A stretch of 23,469 bases of DNA from an uncultured bacterium (GTDB lineage Bacteria; Bacillota; Negativicutes; Acidaminococcales; Acidaminococcaceae), in the NCBI GenBank assembly GCA_905215645.1, contig CAJMQS010000033.1, positions 1 to 23,469 of the forward strand. Reading direction: 5' to 3'. Of the stretch, positions 1 through 7,816 are shown in pieces. The position numbers and the translations under genes are program-made. The notes under the pieces are model-generated. The model saw nothing but the letters and a program-made list of their open reading frames with translations. It was not told the origin of the DNA and made no database searches. The number at the start of each line of letters is the position of its first letter. Within the stretch, counting starts at the first letter, position 1.

Positions 1-39
1 GGTTGTTGCACGTGTGTGGTTTTCACACGTGCAACAACC
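1..39. repeat. Perfect 16-bp inverted repeat (hairpin)
   Basis: Arms GGTTGTTGCACGTGTG (1-16) and CACACGTGCAACAACC (24-39) are perfectly complementary around a 7-nt loop. The repeat lies 30 nt before trmB and may extend off the left edge. No T-run follows on the + strand (CCCCCTG follows), so it is not a standard intrinsic terminator in that direction. It could terminate a gene on the - strand, end an upstream gene with help, or be a dispersed intergenic palindrome. Confidence 0.75.
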
Positions 40-68
40 CCCCTGTTTCCATGATAAGGAGAGATGGC

Positions 69-710
69 ATGCGTTTACGTAAGAAACCCTGGATCCCCCA
101 GGCCCTGGAAGATTTTCGGGGAAAAGAACTGCTGGAAGACAATCTGGAACAGTATAAGGGGAAATGGTCCCAACTGGTCCTGGGCGGGCGCCCGGTCCAA
201 CTGGAAATCGGCTGCGGCAAGGGCCAGTTCCTCACTGCCATGAGCGGCCTCCATCCGGAAATCGGCTACCTGGGCATCGAGACCCAGCGGGAAGTCTGCT
301 ACTATGCCGTGAAGAAGCTCCGGGAAGGGGAGATCCCCAATGCCCGGATCGTCCATGCGGACGCCGCCCACCTCCTGGAATGGTTCGCTCCCGGGGAAGT
401 GGACCAGATCTACCTGAACTTCAGCGACCCCTGGCCCAAGGCCCGCCATGCCAAACGGCGGCTCACCTACCGGACCTTCCTGGCCCAGTACAAAGAGATC
501 CTGAAGCCCGGCGGCCATCTCCGCTTCAAGACGGACAATGATGACCTATTCGCCTTTTCTGTAGAGGAGTTCAAAGAATTCGGTCTGGAAATCGTGGCAC
601 TTTCTACGGACCTCCACCATACGGACATCCTCAACGAGGCCCAGACGGAATACGAGCAGAAGTTCAGTGCCCGGGGCAAGAACATCAATTTCTGCGAAGT
701 GGTTTTTTAA
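69..710 (+). CDS. trmB: tRNA (guanine-N7)-methyltransferase TrmB
   Basis: 213 residues. TrmB uses S-adenosylmethionine to form m7G46 in the variable loop of tRNAs. The sequence shows the Rossmann SAM-binding motif LEIGCGKGQFL, the family signature FSDPWPKARHAKRR, the FKTDN strand, and the C-terminal T-x-Y-E motif (TEYEQKF) followed by G-K-N-I, in the usual order and at normal length. I chose ATG 69 because AAGGAG (56-61) sits 7 nt upstream. An in-frame TTG at position 3 lies inside the hairpin and has no ribosome site. The SEDS gene begins 16 nt downstream, so the two are probably co-transcribed, although the functions are unrelated. Confidence 0.95.
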   Translation: MRLRKKPWIPQALEDFRGKELLEDNLEQYKGKWSQLVLGGRPVQLEIGCGKGQFLTAMSGLHPEIGYLGIETQREVCYYAVKKLREGEIPNARIVHADAAHLLEWFAPGEVDQIYLNFSDPWPKARHAKRRLTYRTFLAQYKEILKPGGHLRFKTDNDDLFAFSVEEFKEFGLEIVALSTDLHHTDILNEAQTEYEQKFSARGKNINFCEVVF

Positions 711-726
711 AGGACCGAGGCATAGC

Positions 727-1923
727 ATGGGAAAACGGTTTTTACTACTCTGGGCGGATCCTAGGGACGCCCTGGTCAGCCTGGTGTATGTGCTGATGCT
801 CGTGGGGGGAGAGAACATCTTCAGTGCCAGCTTCGTAGCGTCCCAGGATATGTTCGGCAACGAATACCACTACCTGATCCGCTACTGGGCCTTTGGGCTG
901 CCGGGCCTTGTGTTGATGCACGCTATCGGACGGAAAGGGGATTACCACAAGCTCTTCCCGTATGTCCAGCGGATCTGTGTGTTTTTGATCGGGCTCCTGC
1001 TCTTTGTGGATGGCTACGGGAAAACCCTCAAAGGGGCCCAGCGCTGGCTGATCCTGGGGCCGATTTCCTTCCAGCCCTCAGAGCTGGTGAAACTGGCAGT
1101 GATCCTCCTGGGGGCCAATTATCTGGGCCGTCTGATGGAAGAAGGAAAACAGCCCCATCTGCTCCGGAAGGACACCTGCCTGGCCTTCCTGGAAGCGGCC
1201 TTCATGTCCTTTTTGGTGCTGATCCAGCCGGATATGGGCACCGCTGCCATCATCCTGGCCCTGATGATCGTCCTGTACGTGGTGGCCGGACTCCCCTACC
1301 GGGAAATCTTCGTCCTCCTGGCTTCGGGAGCGGCCCTGGCCACGGCTGCCGTCATCCAGGCCCCTTACCGGCTGAACCGGGTCCTGGTCTGGCTCGATCC
1401 CTGGTCGGATCCCCAGGGGAACGGCTATCAGGCCGTCCAATCTTTTGTGGCCATCGGCAGCGGAGGGATCAGCGGCATGGGCCATGGGATGGGTTCCAGC
1501 AAATTTTTCTTCCTTCCCGAGGCCCATACGGACTTCGCTTTTGCCGTTTTCTGTCAGGAATGGGGCTTTTTGGGAGCCCTGCTGATGCTCCTGGTATTTA
1601 TCATCATGGGGCTGGCCCTGTACCGAATCGGAAAGGAGACCCAGGACCGGCGGGGCTTTTTGCTGGTCACCGGGGTCAATTTCCTGGTGGTGGGCCAGGC
1701 CATTGCCAATATGGCCATGGTCTGCGGCATCCTGCCGGTGATCGGGGTCCCGCTGCCCTTCATCAGCTATGGGGGCACGTCCCTCGTGATCACCCAGGCT
1801 GCCATCGGACTGGTGCTTTCTGTCTGCCGGCTGGAAAAAGCAGGCAGGGAAAGGACGGAAGCTCCTCAGGGAACCCTCCGGTTCCAGGCTGAAAGAAAAG
1901 GAGCAGGGAGGTGGCGGCCTTGA
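727..1923 (+). CDS. ftsW: SEDS peptidoglycan glycosyltransferase, FtsW/SpoVE-like
   Basis: 398 residues, strongly hydrophobic, consistent with the usual ten-helix SEDS membrane fold. SEDS proteins polymerise lipid II into glycan strands together with a class B PBP. Visible family motifs are GAQRWLILGPISFQPSELVK, the LIQPDMGTA segment with the functionally important Asp, LPEAHTDFAFAV in the large extracellular loop, and the C-terminal LPFISYGGTS. LPEAHTDF and PFISYGGTS favour FtsW/SpoVE over RodA, but subtype from sequence alone is tentative. ATG 727 follows a GAGG (717-720). The 3' end overlaps the start of the next gene, a transpeptidase, which is the expected SEDS partner, so translational coupling is likely. 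Confidence 0.9.
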   Translation: MGKRFLLLWADPRDALVSLVYVLMLVGGENIFSASFVASQDMFGNEYHYLIRYWAFGLPGLVLMHAIGRKGDYHKLFPYVQRICVFLIGLLLFVDGYGKTLKGAQRWLILGPISFQPSELVKLAVILLGANYLGRLMEEGKQPHLLRKDTCLAFLEAAFMSFLVLIQPDMGTAAIILALMIVLYVVAGLPYREIFVLLASGAALATAAVIQAPYRLNRVLVWLDPWSDPQGNGYQAVQSFVAIGSGGISGMGHGMGSSKFFFLPEAHTDFAFAVFCQEWGFLGALLMLLVFIIMGLALYRIGKETQDRRGFLLVTGVNFLVVGQAIANMAMVCGILPVIGVPLPFISYGGTSLVITQAAIGLVLSVCRLEKAGRERTEAPQGTLRFQAERKGAGRWRP

Positions 1924-4040
1924 AGTTTCCCAAATTCCCGGGCTTTCCGAGAGCCCAGAAAAAGCGAGCAGCAAAACAAAAAAACGCAGAAAAAGCTAGG
2001 GAGTCTTCCCTGCTGCACCTGGATCCCTCCCATCAGGATGTGCTGGAAAAGGGCAACCGCCGGGTGATCACCCTGGGCTGGGTCCTGGGATTCGGCATCC
2101 TCCTGGTGGTGGGGAGACTGTTCTATCTCCAAGTGGTCCAGGGACGGGCCATGGAACGGGAAGCCCTGGACCAGATCAGCGGGGAACATATCGAGATCTC
2201 CCCTCGGGGCAGCATCCTGGACCGGAACGGTGAAGAGCTGGCGGTCAGCGTGGTGAGCAAATCCCTCTATGTGGATCCCCAGGAGCTGGTGGATGACCCG
2301 GCCCGGTGGCCGCTGGGGAAAATGCCCAGCCGGGACCCCAAGAAAGTGGCGGCAGAAGCCCTGGCACCGGTGCTGGATCTGAAAGCCGATGAACTCTATG
2401 GGGAATTCTGTGAGCCGGACCGCCGGTTCGTCTGGGTGAAACGGACCCTGGACCCCCATGAGGCGGACCGGGTGGAAGAGATCCTGAAGGACCAGAAGCT
2501 CAGCGGCTTCCATTTCAAAGAAGAAAGCAAACGGTTCTACACGAAGAACAACCTGGCCGCTCAGGTGTTGGGCTTTGTGGGCACCGATGATGCGGGCCTG
2601 GAAGGGATCGAAGCCTCTGAGGATGAGTACCTGAAGGGCCAGAACCAGAAAAAACGCAGCTTTTTCGATGCCAAGGGGAACCTGGTCGGCCCCAGTGCCA
2701 TGAACCAGGTCCAGGCCCGGCGGATGAATACCGTCCAGCTCACCATCGATGCCCGGATGCAGTTCATCCTGGAAAAGAGCCTGGATGAGGCCATCAAGAA
2801 GACCCATGCGGCCAGTGCGGCAGCCATCCTGATGGACCCCAACACCGGGGAGATCCTGGGGATGGCCAGCCGGCCCACCTTCGATCCCAACCACTTCGGG
2901 GATGCGCCCAAGGGAGCGTTTATGAACCGGGGCGTGGGCATCGTCTATGAGCCGGGTTCCGTGTTCAAGCCCATCATGGGGTCTGCCGGCCTCATGGAAG
3001 GCGTCATCACCCCCAATACGCCCTTCAACGATGAAGGCTCCATCGACGTGGGGGGACGGCGGATCCGGAACTGGGACGGCAAAGGGATGGGCCATGTGAC
3101 ATTCACCGATGTGATCAAGTTCTCCCTGAATACGGGGATGGCCGCCCTGGGGCTGAAACTGGGGGGCGAACGGGAAACGGCCTATGCCCGGGATTTTGGC
3201 TTCGGCAGCGTCACCGGCAGCGATGTACCGGGAGAAGAGGCTGGGATCCTGTACGATCCCAAAGACATGGTGCCTTCCGATGTGGCCACCATGGCCATCG
3301 GCCAGGGGATCGCGGTGACCCCCCTCCAGATGCTCCGGGCCATCTGCGCCATCGCCAACGGGGGCACCCTGGTGAAGCCGTATATCGTCCAGAAGATCGT
3401 GGCTCCTGACGGGACCGTCCTGAAAGAAGGGAAAACCGAAGCGGTCCGGAAAGTGATCACCCCGGAAGTGGCAGAAGAGATGCGGACCATGATGGAAAAA
3501 GTGGTCTCAGAAGGGGGCGGCAAGACGGCCCAGATCAAGGGCTACAAGATCGCCGGCAAGACCGGGACCGCCGAGAAGCTCTCTCCCAAGGGGGGATATA
3601 TCCCTGGGGTGTACATCGCCTCTTTTGTGGGCTTTGTCCCCAGCGATGCTCCCAAATACGCCATGATCATCATGCTGGATTCTCCCAAGGGGGCTTTCTA
3701 TGGGTCCCAGGTCTCTGCACCGATTTTCCGGGATACCCTCCAGCAGATCCTGGTGGCGGAAGGCATCCAGCCCAGCAATTGGGACGGGCTGCCCACAGTG
3801 GAATCCCTGCTGTCCAAAACGGCCAAGGAGGCGGCGCCTCTGGCCACCCTGGAAGCAGGAGAAGGCGGCTCTGTGAAACTGCCCAACCTGGCAGGCCATT
3901 CCATCCGAGAGGTGGCGGCAGCCCTGGGCGGAGCGAAGCTGTCCCTGATCCCCATCGGCAGCGGCACCAGCTGGAAGCAGACCCCGGCCCCAGGGACGGT
4001 CCTCCACAGCGGGGATACGGTGACCGTCTATTTCCGGTAA
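1911..4040 (+). CDS. Class B penicillin-binding protein (FtsI/SpoVD-like) with one C-terminal PASTA domain
   Basis: 709 residues. It is a D,D-transpeptidase that cross-links peptidoglycan and is the expected partner of the upstream SEDS protein. A basic N-terminus is followed by one membrane anchor (about 52-72), the PBP dimerisation region, and a transpeptidase domain with all three catalytic motifs: SVFK (Ser350 nucleophile, Lys353), SLN (405-407) and KTGT (550-553). A single PASTA domain occupies about 655-709. GTG 1911 is chosen because AAAGGAG (1897-1903) lies 7 nt upstream. A TTG at 1920 overlapping the previous stop as TTGA, with GGAGG 8 nt upstream, is a credible alternative. The PASTA domain suggests muropeptide or glycan sensing, as in SpoVD/PBP2x-type enzymes. 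Confidence 0.92.
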   Translation: MAALKFPKFPGFPRAQKKRAAKQKNAEKARESSLLHLDPSHQDVLEKGNRRVITLGWVLGFGILLVVGRLFYLQVVQGRAMEREALDQISGEHIEISPRGSILDRNGEELAVSVVSKSLYVDPQELVDDPARWPLGKMPSRDPKKVAAEALAPVLDLKADELYGEFCEPDRRFVWVKRTLDPHEADRVEEILKDQKLSGFHFKEESKRFYTKNNLAAQVLGFVGTDDAGLEGIEASEDEYLKGQNQKKRSFFDAKGNLVGPSAMNQVQARRMNTVQLTIDARMQFILEKSLDEAIKKTHAASAAAILMDPNTGEILGMASRPTFDPNHFGDAPKGAFMNRGVGIVYEPGSVFKPIMGSAGLMEGVITPNTPFNDEGSIDVGGRRIRNWDGKGMGHVTFTDVIKFSLNTGMAALGLKLGGERETAYARDFGFGSVTGSDVPGEEAGILYDPKDMVPSDVATMAIGQGIAVTPLQMLRAICAIANGGTLVKPYIVQKIVAPDGTVLKEGKTEAVRKVITPEVAEEMRTMMEKVVSEGGGKTAQIKGYKIAGKTGTAEKLSPKGGYIPGVYIASFVGFVPSDAPKYAMIIMLDSPKGAFYGSQVSAPIFRDTLQQILVAEGIQPSNWDGLPTVESLLSKTAKEAAPLATLEAGEGGSVKLPNLAGHSIREVAAALGGAKLSLIPIGSGTSWKQTPAPGTVLHSGDTVTVYFR

Positions 4041-4044
4041 ACAC

Positions 4045-4087
4045 ACACCCTGCTGCCCGGCTCTTTTCAGCCGCGGCAGCAGGGTGT
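4045..4087 (+). terminator. Long hairpin after the PBP gene
   Basis: Arms ACACCCTGCTGCC (4045-4057) and GGCAGCAGGGTGT (4075-4087) pair perfectly over 13 bp. An inner CGGCT/AGCCG pair (4058-4062 / 4069-4073) extends the stem past a one-base bulge. It begins 4 nt after the PBP stop. The following bases are A-rich (AAAATAATAG), not a T-run, so termination is likely but weak, or the element stabilises the 3' end. Confidence 0.6.
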
Positions 4088-4108
4088 AAAATAATAGAAA
4101 AGGAAAGA

Positions 4109-4134
4109 GGGGCTGCTGCGCAAGCAACAGCCCC
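4109..4134 (+). promoter_or_regulatory. Leader hairpin just upstream of folD
   Basis: GGGGCTGCTGC (4109-4119) pairs with GCAACAGCCCC (4124-4134) apart from one C-A mismatch. The loop is 4 nt. The stem ends 4 nt before the folD ribosome site AAGGAG (4139-4144). Two hairpins therefore fill the 109-nt gap between the PBP gene and folD. This one could tune folD translation or protect the 5' end. I see no convincing -35/-10 pair in the gap. Confidence 0.4.
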
Positions 4135-4149
4135 TCACAAGGAGATACC

Positions 4150-4968
4150 ATGGAACAGATCATCATGGCCGGGAAACCGGTCGCAGAAAAAATACGAAGG
4201 GAACTCCAGGAAAAATTCGCAGGGAAGGACCTGACCCTGGCCACTTTCCTCATCGGGGACAATCCGGCGGCCAAGGTCTACAAACGGAGCCTGCTCCGGA
4301 CGGCTGCCAGCCTGGGGATCCATACCCGGGATGTGGTACTGCCCAAAGAGACCAGCCAGGAAGAAGCAGAAAAAGTCCTGCGGGAACTCAGCGACGATCC
4401 CCAAATCAGCGGCATCCTGCCTCTGGTCCCCTTCCCCCCACACATCCGGCGGCTGGACCTTGTCCAGCAGATGGATCCGGAAAAGGATATGGACTGCATC
4501 CATCCCATTAACGGGGGGAAGTTCTATCTGGGCATCACGCCCTGGGCCCCCTGCACCCCCCGGGCCTGTATGGCGATCCTGGACTATTACGGGATCCCCC
4601 TAGTAGGACAGAATGTAGTGATGGTGGGCTACGGCGAAGTGGTGGGGCGGCCGCTCACCCTGATGCTCATGGGGCGCTATGCCACCGTGACCGTCTGCCG
4701 TTCCCGCACAAAAAATCTGCCCGCCATCACCCGGCAGGCAGATGTAATCCTCAGCGCCGTAGGGAAACCCAACCTGATCACAGAAGATATGATCCGGGAA
4801 GGCGCTGTGGTGGTGGATGTGGGCATCAATTCCGTAGACGGGAAACTGGTGGGGGATGTGTCTGAAGCGGCAAAGATCGCCAAGGCTTCTGCTTATACCC
4901 CGGTTCCCGGCGGAGTGGGTGTGGTCAGCAACCTGATGGTGATGGAGACCTTGACCCGCCGCCTCTGA
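4150..4968 (+). CDS. folD: FolD-family methylene-THF dehydrogenase/cyclohydrolase homologue with altered active site
   Basis: 272 residues, slightly short for FolD (about 280-300). FolD oxidises 5,10-methylene-THF and hydrolyses methenyl-THF to 10-formyl-THF. The fold is clear: the DNPAAKVY segment, CTPRA, the Rossmann turn GYGEVVGRP, VGKP, VDVGIN and PVPGGVG all align with E. coli FolD. In an ungapped comparison the catalytic Lys of Y-x-x-x-K (E. coli YVASK) is Leu48 here (YKRSL). The Gln of GILVQLP is Leu92 (GILPLVP). The Tyr (Y44) and the Asp of DMDC (D115) remain. Cyclohydrolase activity is therefore doubtful, and a dehydrogenase-only or different role is possible. AAGGAG precedes ATG 4150. 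The stop directly abuts the convergent thioesterase gene. Confidence 0.85.
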   Translation: MEQIIMAGKPVAEKIRRELQEKFAGKDLTLATFLIGDNPAAKVYKRSLLRTAASLGIHTRDVVLPKETSQEEAEKVLRELSDDPQISGILPLVPFPPHIRRLDLVQQMDPEKDMDCIHPINGGKFYLGITPWAPCTPRACMAILDYYGIPLVGQNVVMVGYGEVVGRPLTLMLMGRYATVTVCRSRTKNLPAITRQADVILSAVGKPNLITEDMIREGAVVVDVGINSVDGKLVGDVSEAAKIAKASAYTPVPGGVGVVSNLMVMETLTRRL

Positions 4969-5364
4969 TCATTTCTTGTCCTTGGCAGCCAGCTTGCCCA
5001 GGAATTTGGCCTTGTTCACCAGGAACCGTTCATGGGTGCCCTGGCCGATGGTGCCATAGTTGTCAGAAACAGTGATCTTGAAGGTCAGTTTCCGTCCGTC
5101 CACGCCTACCAGGACGGCTTTGGCCGTAACGGTCTTGCCCACGGCGGTGGCGGCGTCATGGGACAGGTTCACGCTGATCCCCACGCTGGTGGTTTCTTCA
5201 TCCAAGCAGGGATCGACGATATTGCAGGCTGCCTTTTCCATCAGGGCCAGCATGGCTGGGGTGGCATAGACCTCCAGGGAACCGCTGCCCATGGCGGCTG
5301 CGGTGTTGGTGTGGAGAACGGTATCCGTGGCTTCGCCCACGGCGCCGATACGGAATTCTTTCAT
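4969..5364 (-). CDS. FlK-type hot-dog thioesterase
   Basis: 131 residues from the ATG at 5364. An in-frame GTG at 5373 is less likely because AGAAG sits 8 nt before the ATG. The fluoroacetyl-CoA thioesterase (FlK) family hydrolyses short acyl-CoA thioesters. The sequence has the family block ATPAMLALMEKAA and a downstream VNLSHDAATAVG. Thr35, Glu43 and His69 have the same spacing as the FlK triad Thr42-Glu50-His76. The fluoroacetyl specificity of FlK itself should not be assumed; most relatives act on ordinary small acyl-CoAs or are uncharacterised. The gene is convergent with folD (no spacer) and divergent from the acyl-CoA ligase 76 bp away. Confidence 0.85.
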   Translation of the reverse strand: MKEFRIGAVGEATDTVLHTNTAAAMGSGSLEVYATPAMLALMEKAACNIVDPCLDEETTSVGISVNLSHDAATAVGKTVTAKAVLVGVDGRKLTFKITVSDNYGTIGQGTHERFLVNKAKFLGKLAAKDKK

Positions 5365-5401
5365 GGTATCCACTTCTCTCTTTTAGATTTTTGACAATTC
5401 C

Positions 5402-5430
5402 ATCTTACTCGTTTTTCACAGGAAAGGCAA
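5402..5430 (-). promoter_or_regulatory. Predicted promoter of the thioesterase gene
   Basis: Read on the - strand: TTGCCT (complement of 5425-5430), 17 bp, TAAGAT (complement of 5402-5407). The -35 end almost touches the ribosome site of the divergent ligase gene. On the + strand TTGACA (5391-5396) is followed 17 bp later by a poor -10 (TTTCAC), so the ligase promoter is uncertain. Confidence 0.4.
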
Positions 5431-5439
5431 GGAGGCAGC

Positions 5440-6936
5440 ATGTTTTATGATGAATTGCTGAAGGGGAAGGCTCCTGGCCGGCTGGCCCTGGTGGACCAGG
5501 AAGAGGAGCTGACCTATGGGGAACTGGAGGCAAAGGTGGACCGCTGGGCCGCGTTCCTCCAGGCGAAAGGGCTGCAGCAAGGACAGCGGGTGGCTCTGGT
5601 GAGCCGGAACTGCAATGGTTTTGTGGCCGCCTATCTGGCGGTGATCCGGGCTGGGGGCGTCATCGTCCCCCTCAATTTCCAATTGGTCCCCCGGGAAATC
5701 GCCTATATCCTGAAAGATGCCGGGATCTCCCTTTTGATCAGCCGCCGTCCTCTGGAGCTTGGGGAAGCTCTGGAAGAAGCGGGGATCAGCGGGGTCCGGC
5801 AGTTCCTGTACGAAGATCTCGATGAGCCGGTGGAATGGACCTTCCAGCCGCCGGAACGTCGGGAAGAAGAAAACTGTACCATCATCTACACTTCCGGGAC
5901 CACCGGGCATCCCAAGGGAGCCATGCTGAGCCACCGGAACCTGCTCACCAACGCCCGGGCCTACTGTGAAGCGGTGGGACTGCTGCCGGAGGACCGGATC
6001 CTCTGCCTCCTGCCCATGTACCACTGCTACGGCTGGACGGTCTGTGTCACCAGCGGCCTCCTCCTGGGGGCCCGGATCGTGATCCAGACCAGCTACAATT
6101 TCAAGACGGCCCTGCGGCTGGTGGTCCGGCAGCAGGTATCCATCTTCGTGGGGGTGCCGGCAGTGATGGAACTGCTCCTGAACGGCGCCCCTCTGCCGGA
6201 TCTGTCTTCGGTGCGGGCCTTCATCTGCGGCGGAGCGGTCCTGGGGAAGGAACTGGGAGAGCGGTTCGCAGCCTGGAGCCGCAGACCGCTGCTGGATGGG
6301 TACGGCCTTTCGGAAACGTCACCGGTGGTCAGCTTCAACCGGCCGGGAAAGACCCGGTTCGGGACCATCGGGATCCCCATCCGGGATGTGGAAGTGGCCA
6401 TCTTGGATCCCCAGGGCCAGGAGCTTCCGCCGGGAGAAACCGGGGAAATCGCTGTCCGGGGACCCAATGTGATGCTGGGCTACCTGAACCAGGAAAAAGC
6501 AACGGAACGAGCTTTCCGCTATGGGTGGTTCCATACGGAAGATGTGGGCTTTTTCGACCAGGAGGGCTTCCTCCACCTGGTGGACCGGCTGAAGGACCTG
6601 ATCATTTCCAGTGGGGAGAACATCTATCCCCGGGAAGTGGAACAGGTGCTCCTCCAGTATCCCGGAGTGGCGGCAGCAGCGGTGATCGGATATCCGGATC
6701 CCCTCCGGGGACAGTCCGCGGCAGCCTGGGTGGTCCCGGAAGCGGGGACGGCAGTGGATCTCCGCGCCCTGCGCCGGTACCTACTGGACCGGATCGCCCC
6801 TTACAAAATCCCGAAGAAATACTTCCTGGCCCGGGAACTTCCCCGGACCGGATTGGGAAAAGTCCGGAAGAATGTACTCCAGGAAGAAACCTTGAAACTT
6901 TTGGAAAAGAACAGAACAGCCGGGAGGGCTTTATGA
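5440..6936 (+). CDS. Acyl-CoA ligase (AMP-forming, ANL superfamily)
   Basis: 498 residues. It should activate a carboxylic acid with ATP to an acyl-adenylate and then a CoA thioester. The order of motifs is canonical: P-loop-like YTSGTTGHPKG (about 150-160), DGYGLSET (286-293), the hinge region with HTEDVGFF and DRLKDLIISSGENIYP, and the C-terminal catalytic lysine in TGLGKVRK (Lys474). The closest general types are medium/long-chain fatty-acid and o-succinylbenzoate CoA ligases; substrate cannot be told from sequence. AGGAGG (5430-5435) lies 4 nt before the ATG. The stop overlaps the next start as ATGA, so it is translationally coupled to the lipoprotein gene. Confidence 0.9.
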   Translation: MFYDELLKGKAPGRLALVDQEEELTYGELEAKVDRWAAFLQAKGLQQGQRVALVSRNCNGFVAAYLAVIRAGGVIVPLNFQLVPREIAYILKDAGISLLISRRPLELGEALEEAGISGVRQFLYEDLDEPVEWTFQPPERREEENCTIIYTSGTTGHPKGAMLSHRNLLTNARAYCEAVGLLPEDRILCLLPMYHCYGWTVCVTSGLLLGARIVIQTSYNFKTALRLVVRQQVSIFVGVPAVMELLLNGAPLPDLSSVRAFICGGAVLGKELGERFAAWSRRPLLDGYGLSETSPVVSFNRPGKTRFGTIGIPIRDVEVAILDPQGQELPPGETGEIAVRGPNVMLGYLNQEKATERAFRYGWFHTEDVGFFDQEGFLHLVDRLKDLIISSGENIYPREVEQVLLQYPGVAAAAVIGYPDPLRGQSAAAWVVPEAGTAVDLRALRRYLLDRIAPYKIPKKYFLARELPRTGLGKVRKNVLQEETLKLLEKNRTAGRAL

Positions 6937-7691
6937 AAAAAATCATGCTCCTTGGGTGCCTGCTGCTGAGCCTTCTCTTCAGCGGCTGCGCCAAAGGCCA
7001 CATCACCTTGGAAATCACCCGCCTGGGGGCGGCCGACCTGACCTGCAAACTGGTGACGGCACCGGTGCTGAAACCCACCGTGGACGCCTTCCAGGAAGAT
7101 TTCCAGAAGGACGGCTACGCTGTCCAGCCTGCCAAAGAAGGGCAGTATGAAGGGTTCCTCGCCACCAAGCATTACAACCAGGTGAAAGACATCAAGGATT
7201 CCAAGGTGCTGAAGACCTTCGACATCCGCACCTGGGAAAATGCGGCCCAGGACGCTGCCGGTCCCCAGAACGGGGGAACGGGGAAAAAAGCAGAACTTCC
7301 TAAGGAAGGGAAGAAACCCATCGTCCAGCTCCAGGGAGGACTGCTCTTCGATACCATCAGCGTCCATACGGGAATCAACATGGCCCCCAAAGAAGAACTG
7401 AAGAACCGGGATGCCCAGGCCGTGCTCCAGACCATCATGAAACAGTTCGACCTGCGGTTCACCCTGATCCTGCCCACGGGAGTGGACGCCACCAACGCCA
7501 CCCAGGTCAGCGATGACAAACGGGTCCTCACCTGGAAACTGCCCCTGGGAGAAGAGACACCCATGGATGCCACCGTCACCTACCTGAACCCGGTGAAAGC
7601 CGCCGGCTGGCTCATGGTACTCTTGGTGGTAGGCGGCGTGGGAGACGCCTATTACCGGAAACGGAAAAGAATGAAGGGGACTGAGGCGTGA
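6933..7691 (+). CDS. Lipoprotein with C-terminal membrane anchor (DUF3153-like)
   Basis: 252 residues. The signal peptide is short, MKKIMLLGCLLLSLLFSGC, with a lipobox (FSGC) and a modified Cys at position 19. The mature part has an HITLEITRLGAADLTCKL opening, a central acidic/lysine-rich stretch, and a C-terminal hydrophobic helix (AAGWLMVLLVVGGVGDAYY) followed by a basic KRKRMK tail. Lipid anchor plus C-terminal helix resembles DUF3153 proteins, whose function is unknown. The ATG overlaps the ligase stop by 4 nt, and GGGAGG precedes it. Coupling to an acyl-CoA ligase hints at an envelope or lipid role, but that is inference only. A strong terminator follows. Confidence 0.75.
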   Translation: MKKIMLLGCLLLSLLFSGCAKGHITLEITRLGAADLTCKLVTAPVLKPTVDAFQEDFQKDGYAVQPAKEGQYEGFLATKHYNQVKDIKDSKVLKTFDIRTWENAAQDAAGPQNGGTGKKAELPKEGKKPIVQLQGGLLFDTISVHTGINMAPKEELKNRDAQAVLQTIMKQFDLRFTLILPTGVDATNATQVSDDKRVLTWKLPLGEETPMDATVTYLNPVKAAGWLMVLLVVGGVGDAYYRKRKRMKGTEA

Positions 7692-7715
7692 GCCGCAGCC
7701 TTTTTCCTAATAAAG

Positions 7716-7761
7716 CAAAGCCCTGTTGGATGAAAGAGGGGGAGCATCCAACAGGGCTTTG
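7716..7761. terminator. Bidirectional terminator between convergent genes
   Basis: The 17-bp perfect arms are CAAAGCCCTGTTGGATG (7716-7732) and CATCCAACAGGGCTTTG (7745-7761), with a 12-nt loop. It lies between the + strand lipoprotein gene and the - strand CMD-like gene. Neither flank has a long T-run (GTGTGGTTTAT on +; TTTATTAGG on -), but the position and strength fit termination in both directions. The remaining bases to 7816 show nothing else. Confidence 0.8.
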
Positions 7762-7816
7762 TGTGGTTTATGGACAATCTTCAGAAGGTATGCAAGAGTT
7801 AGAGATGTGGACCGGC

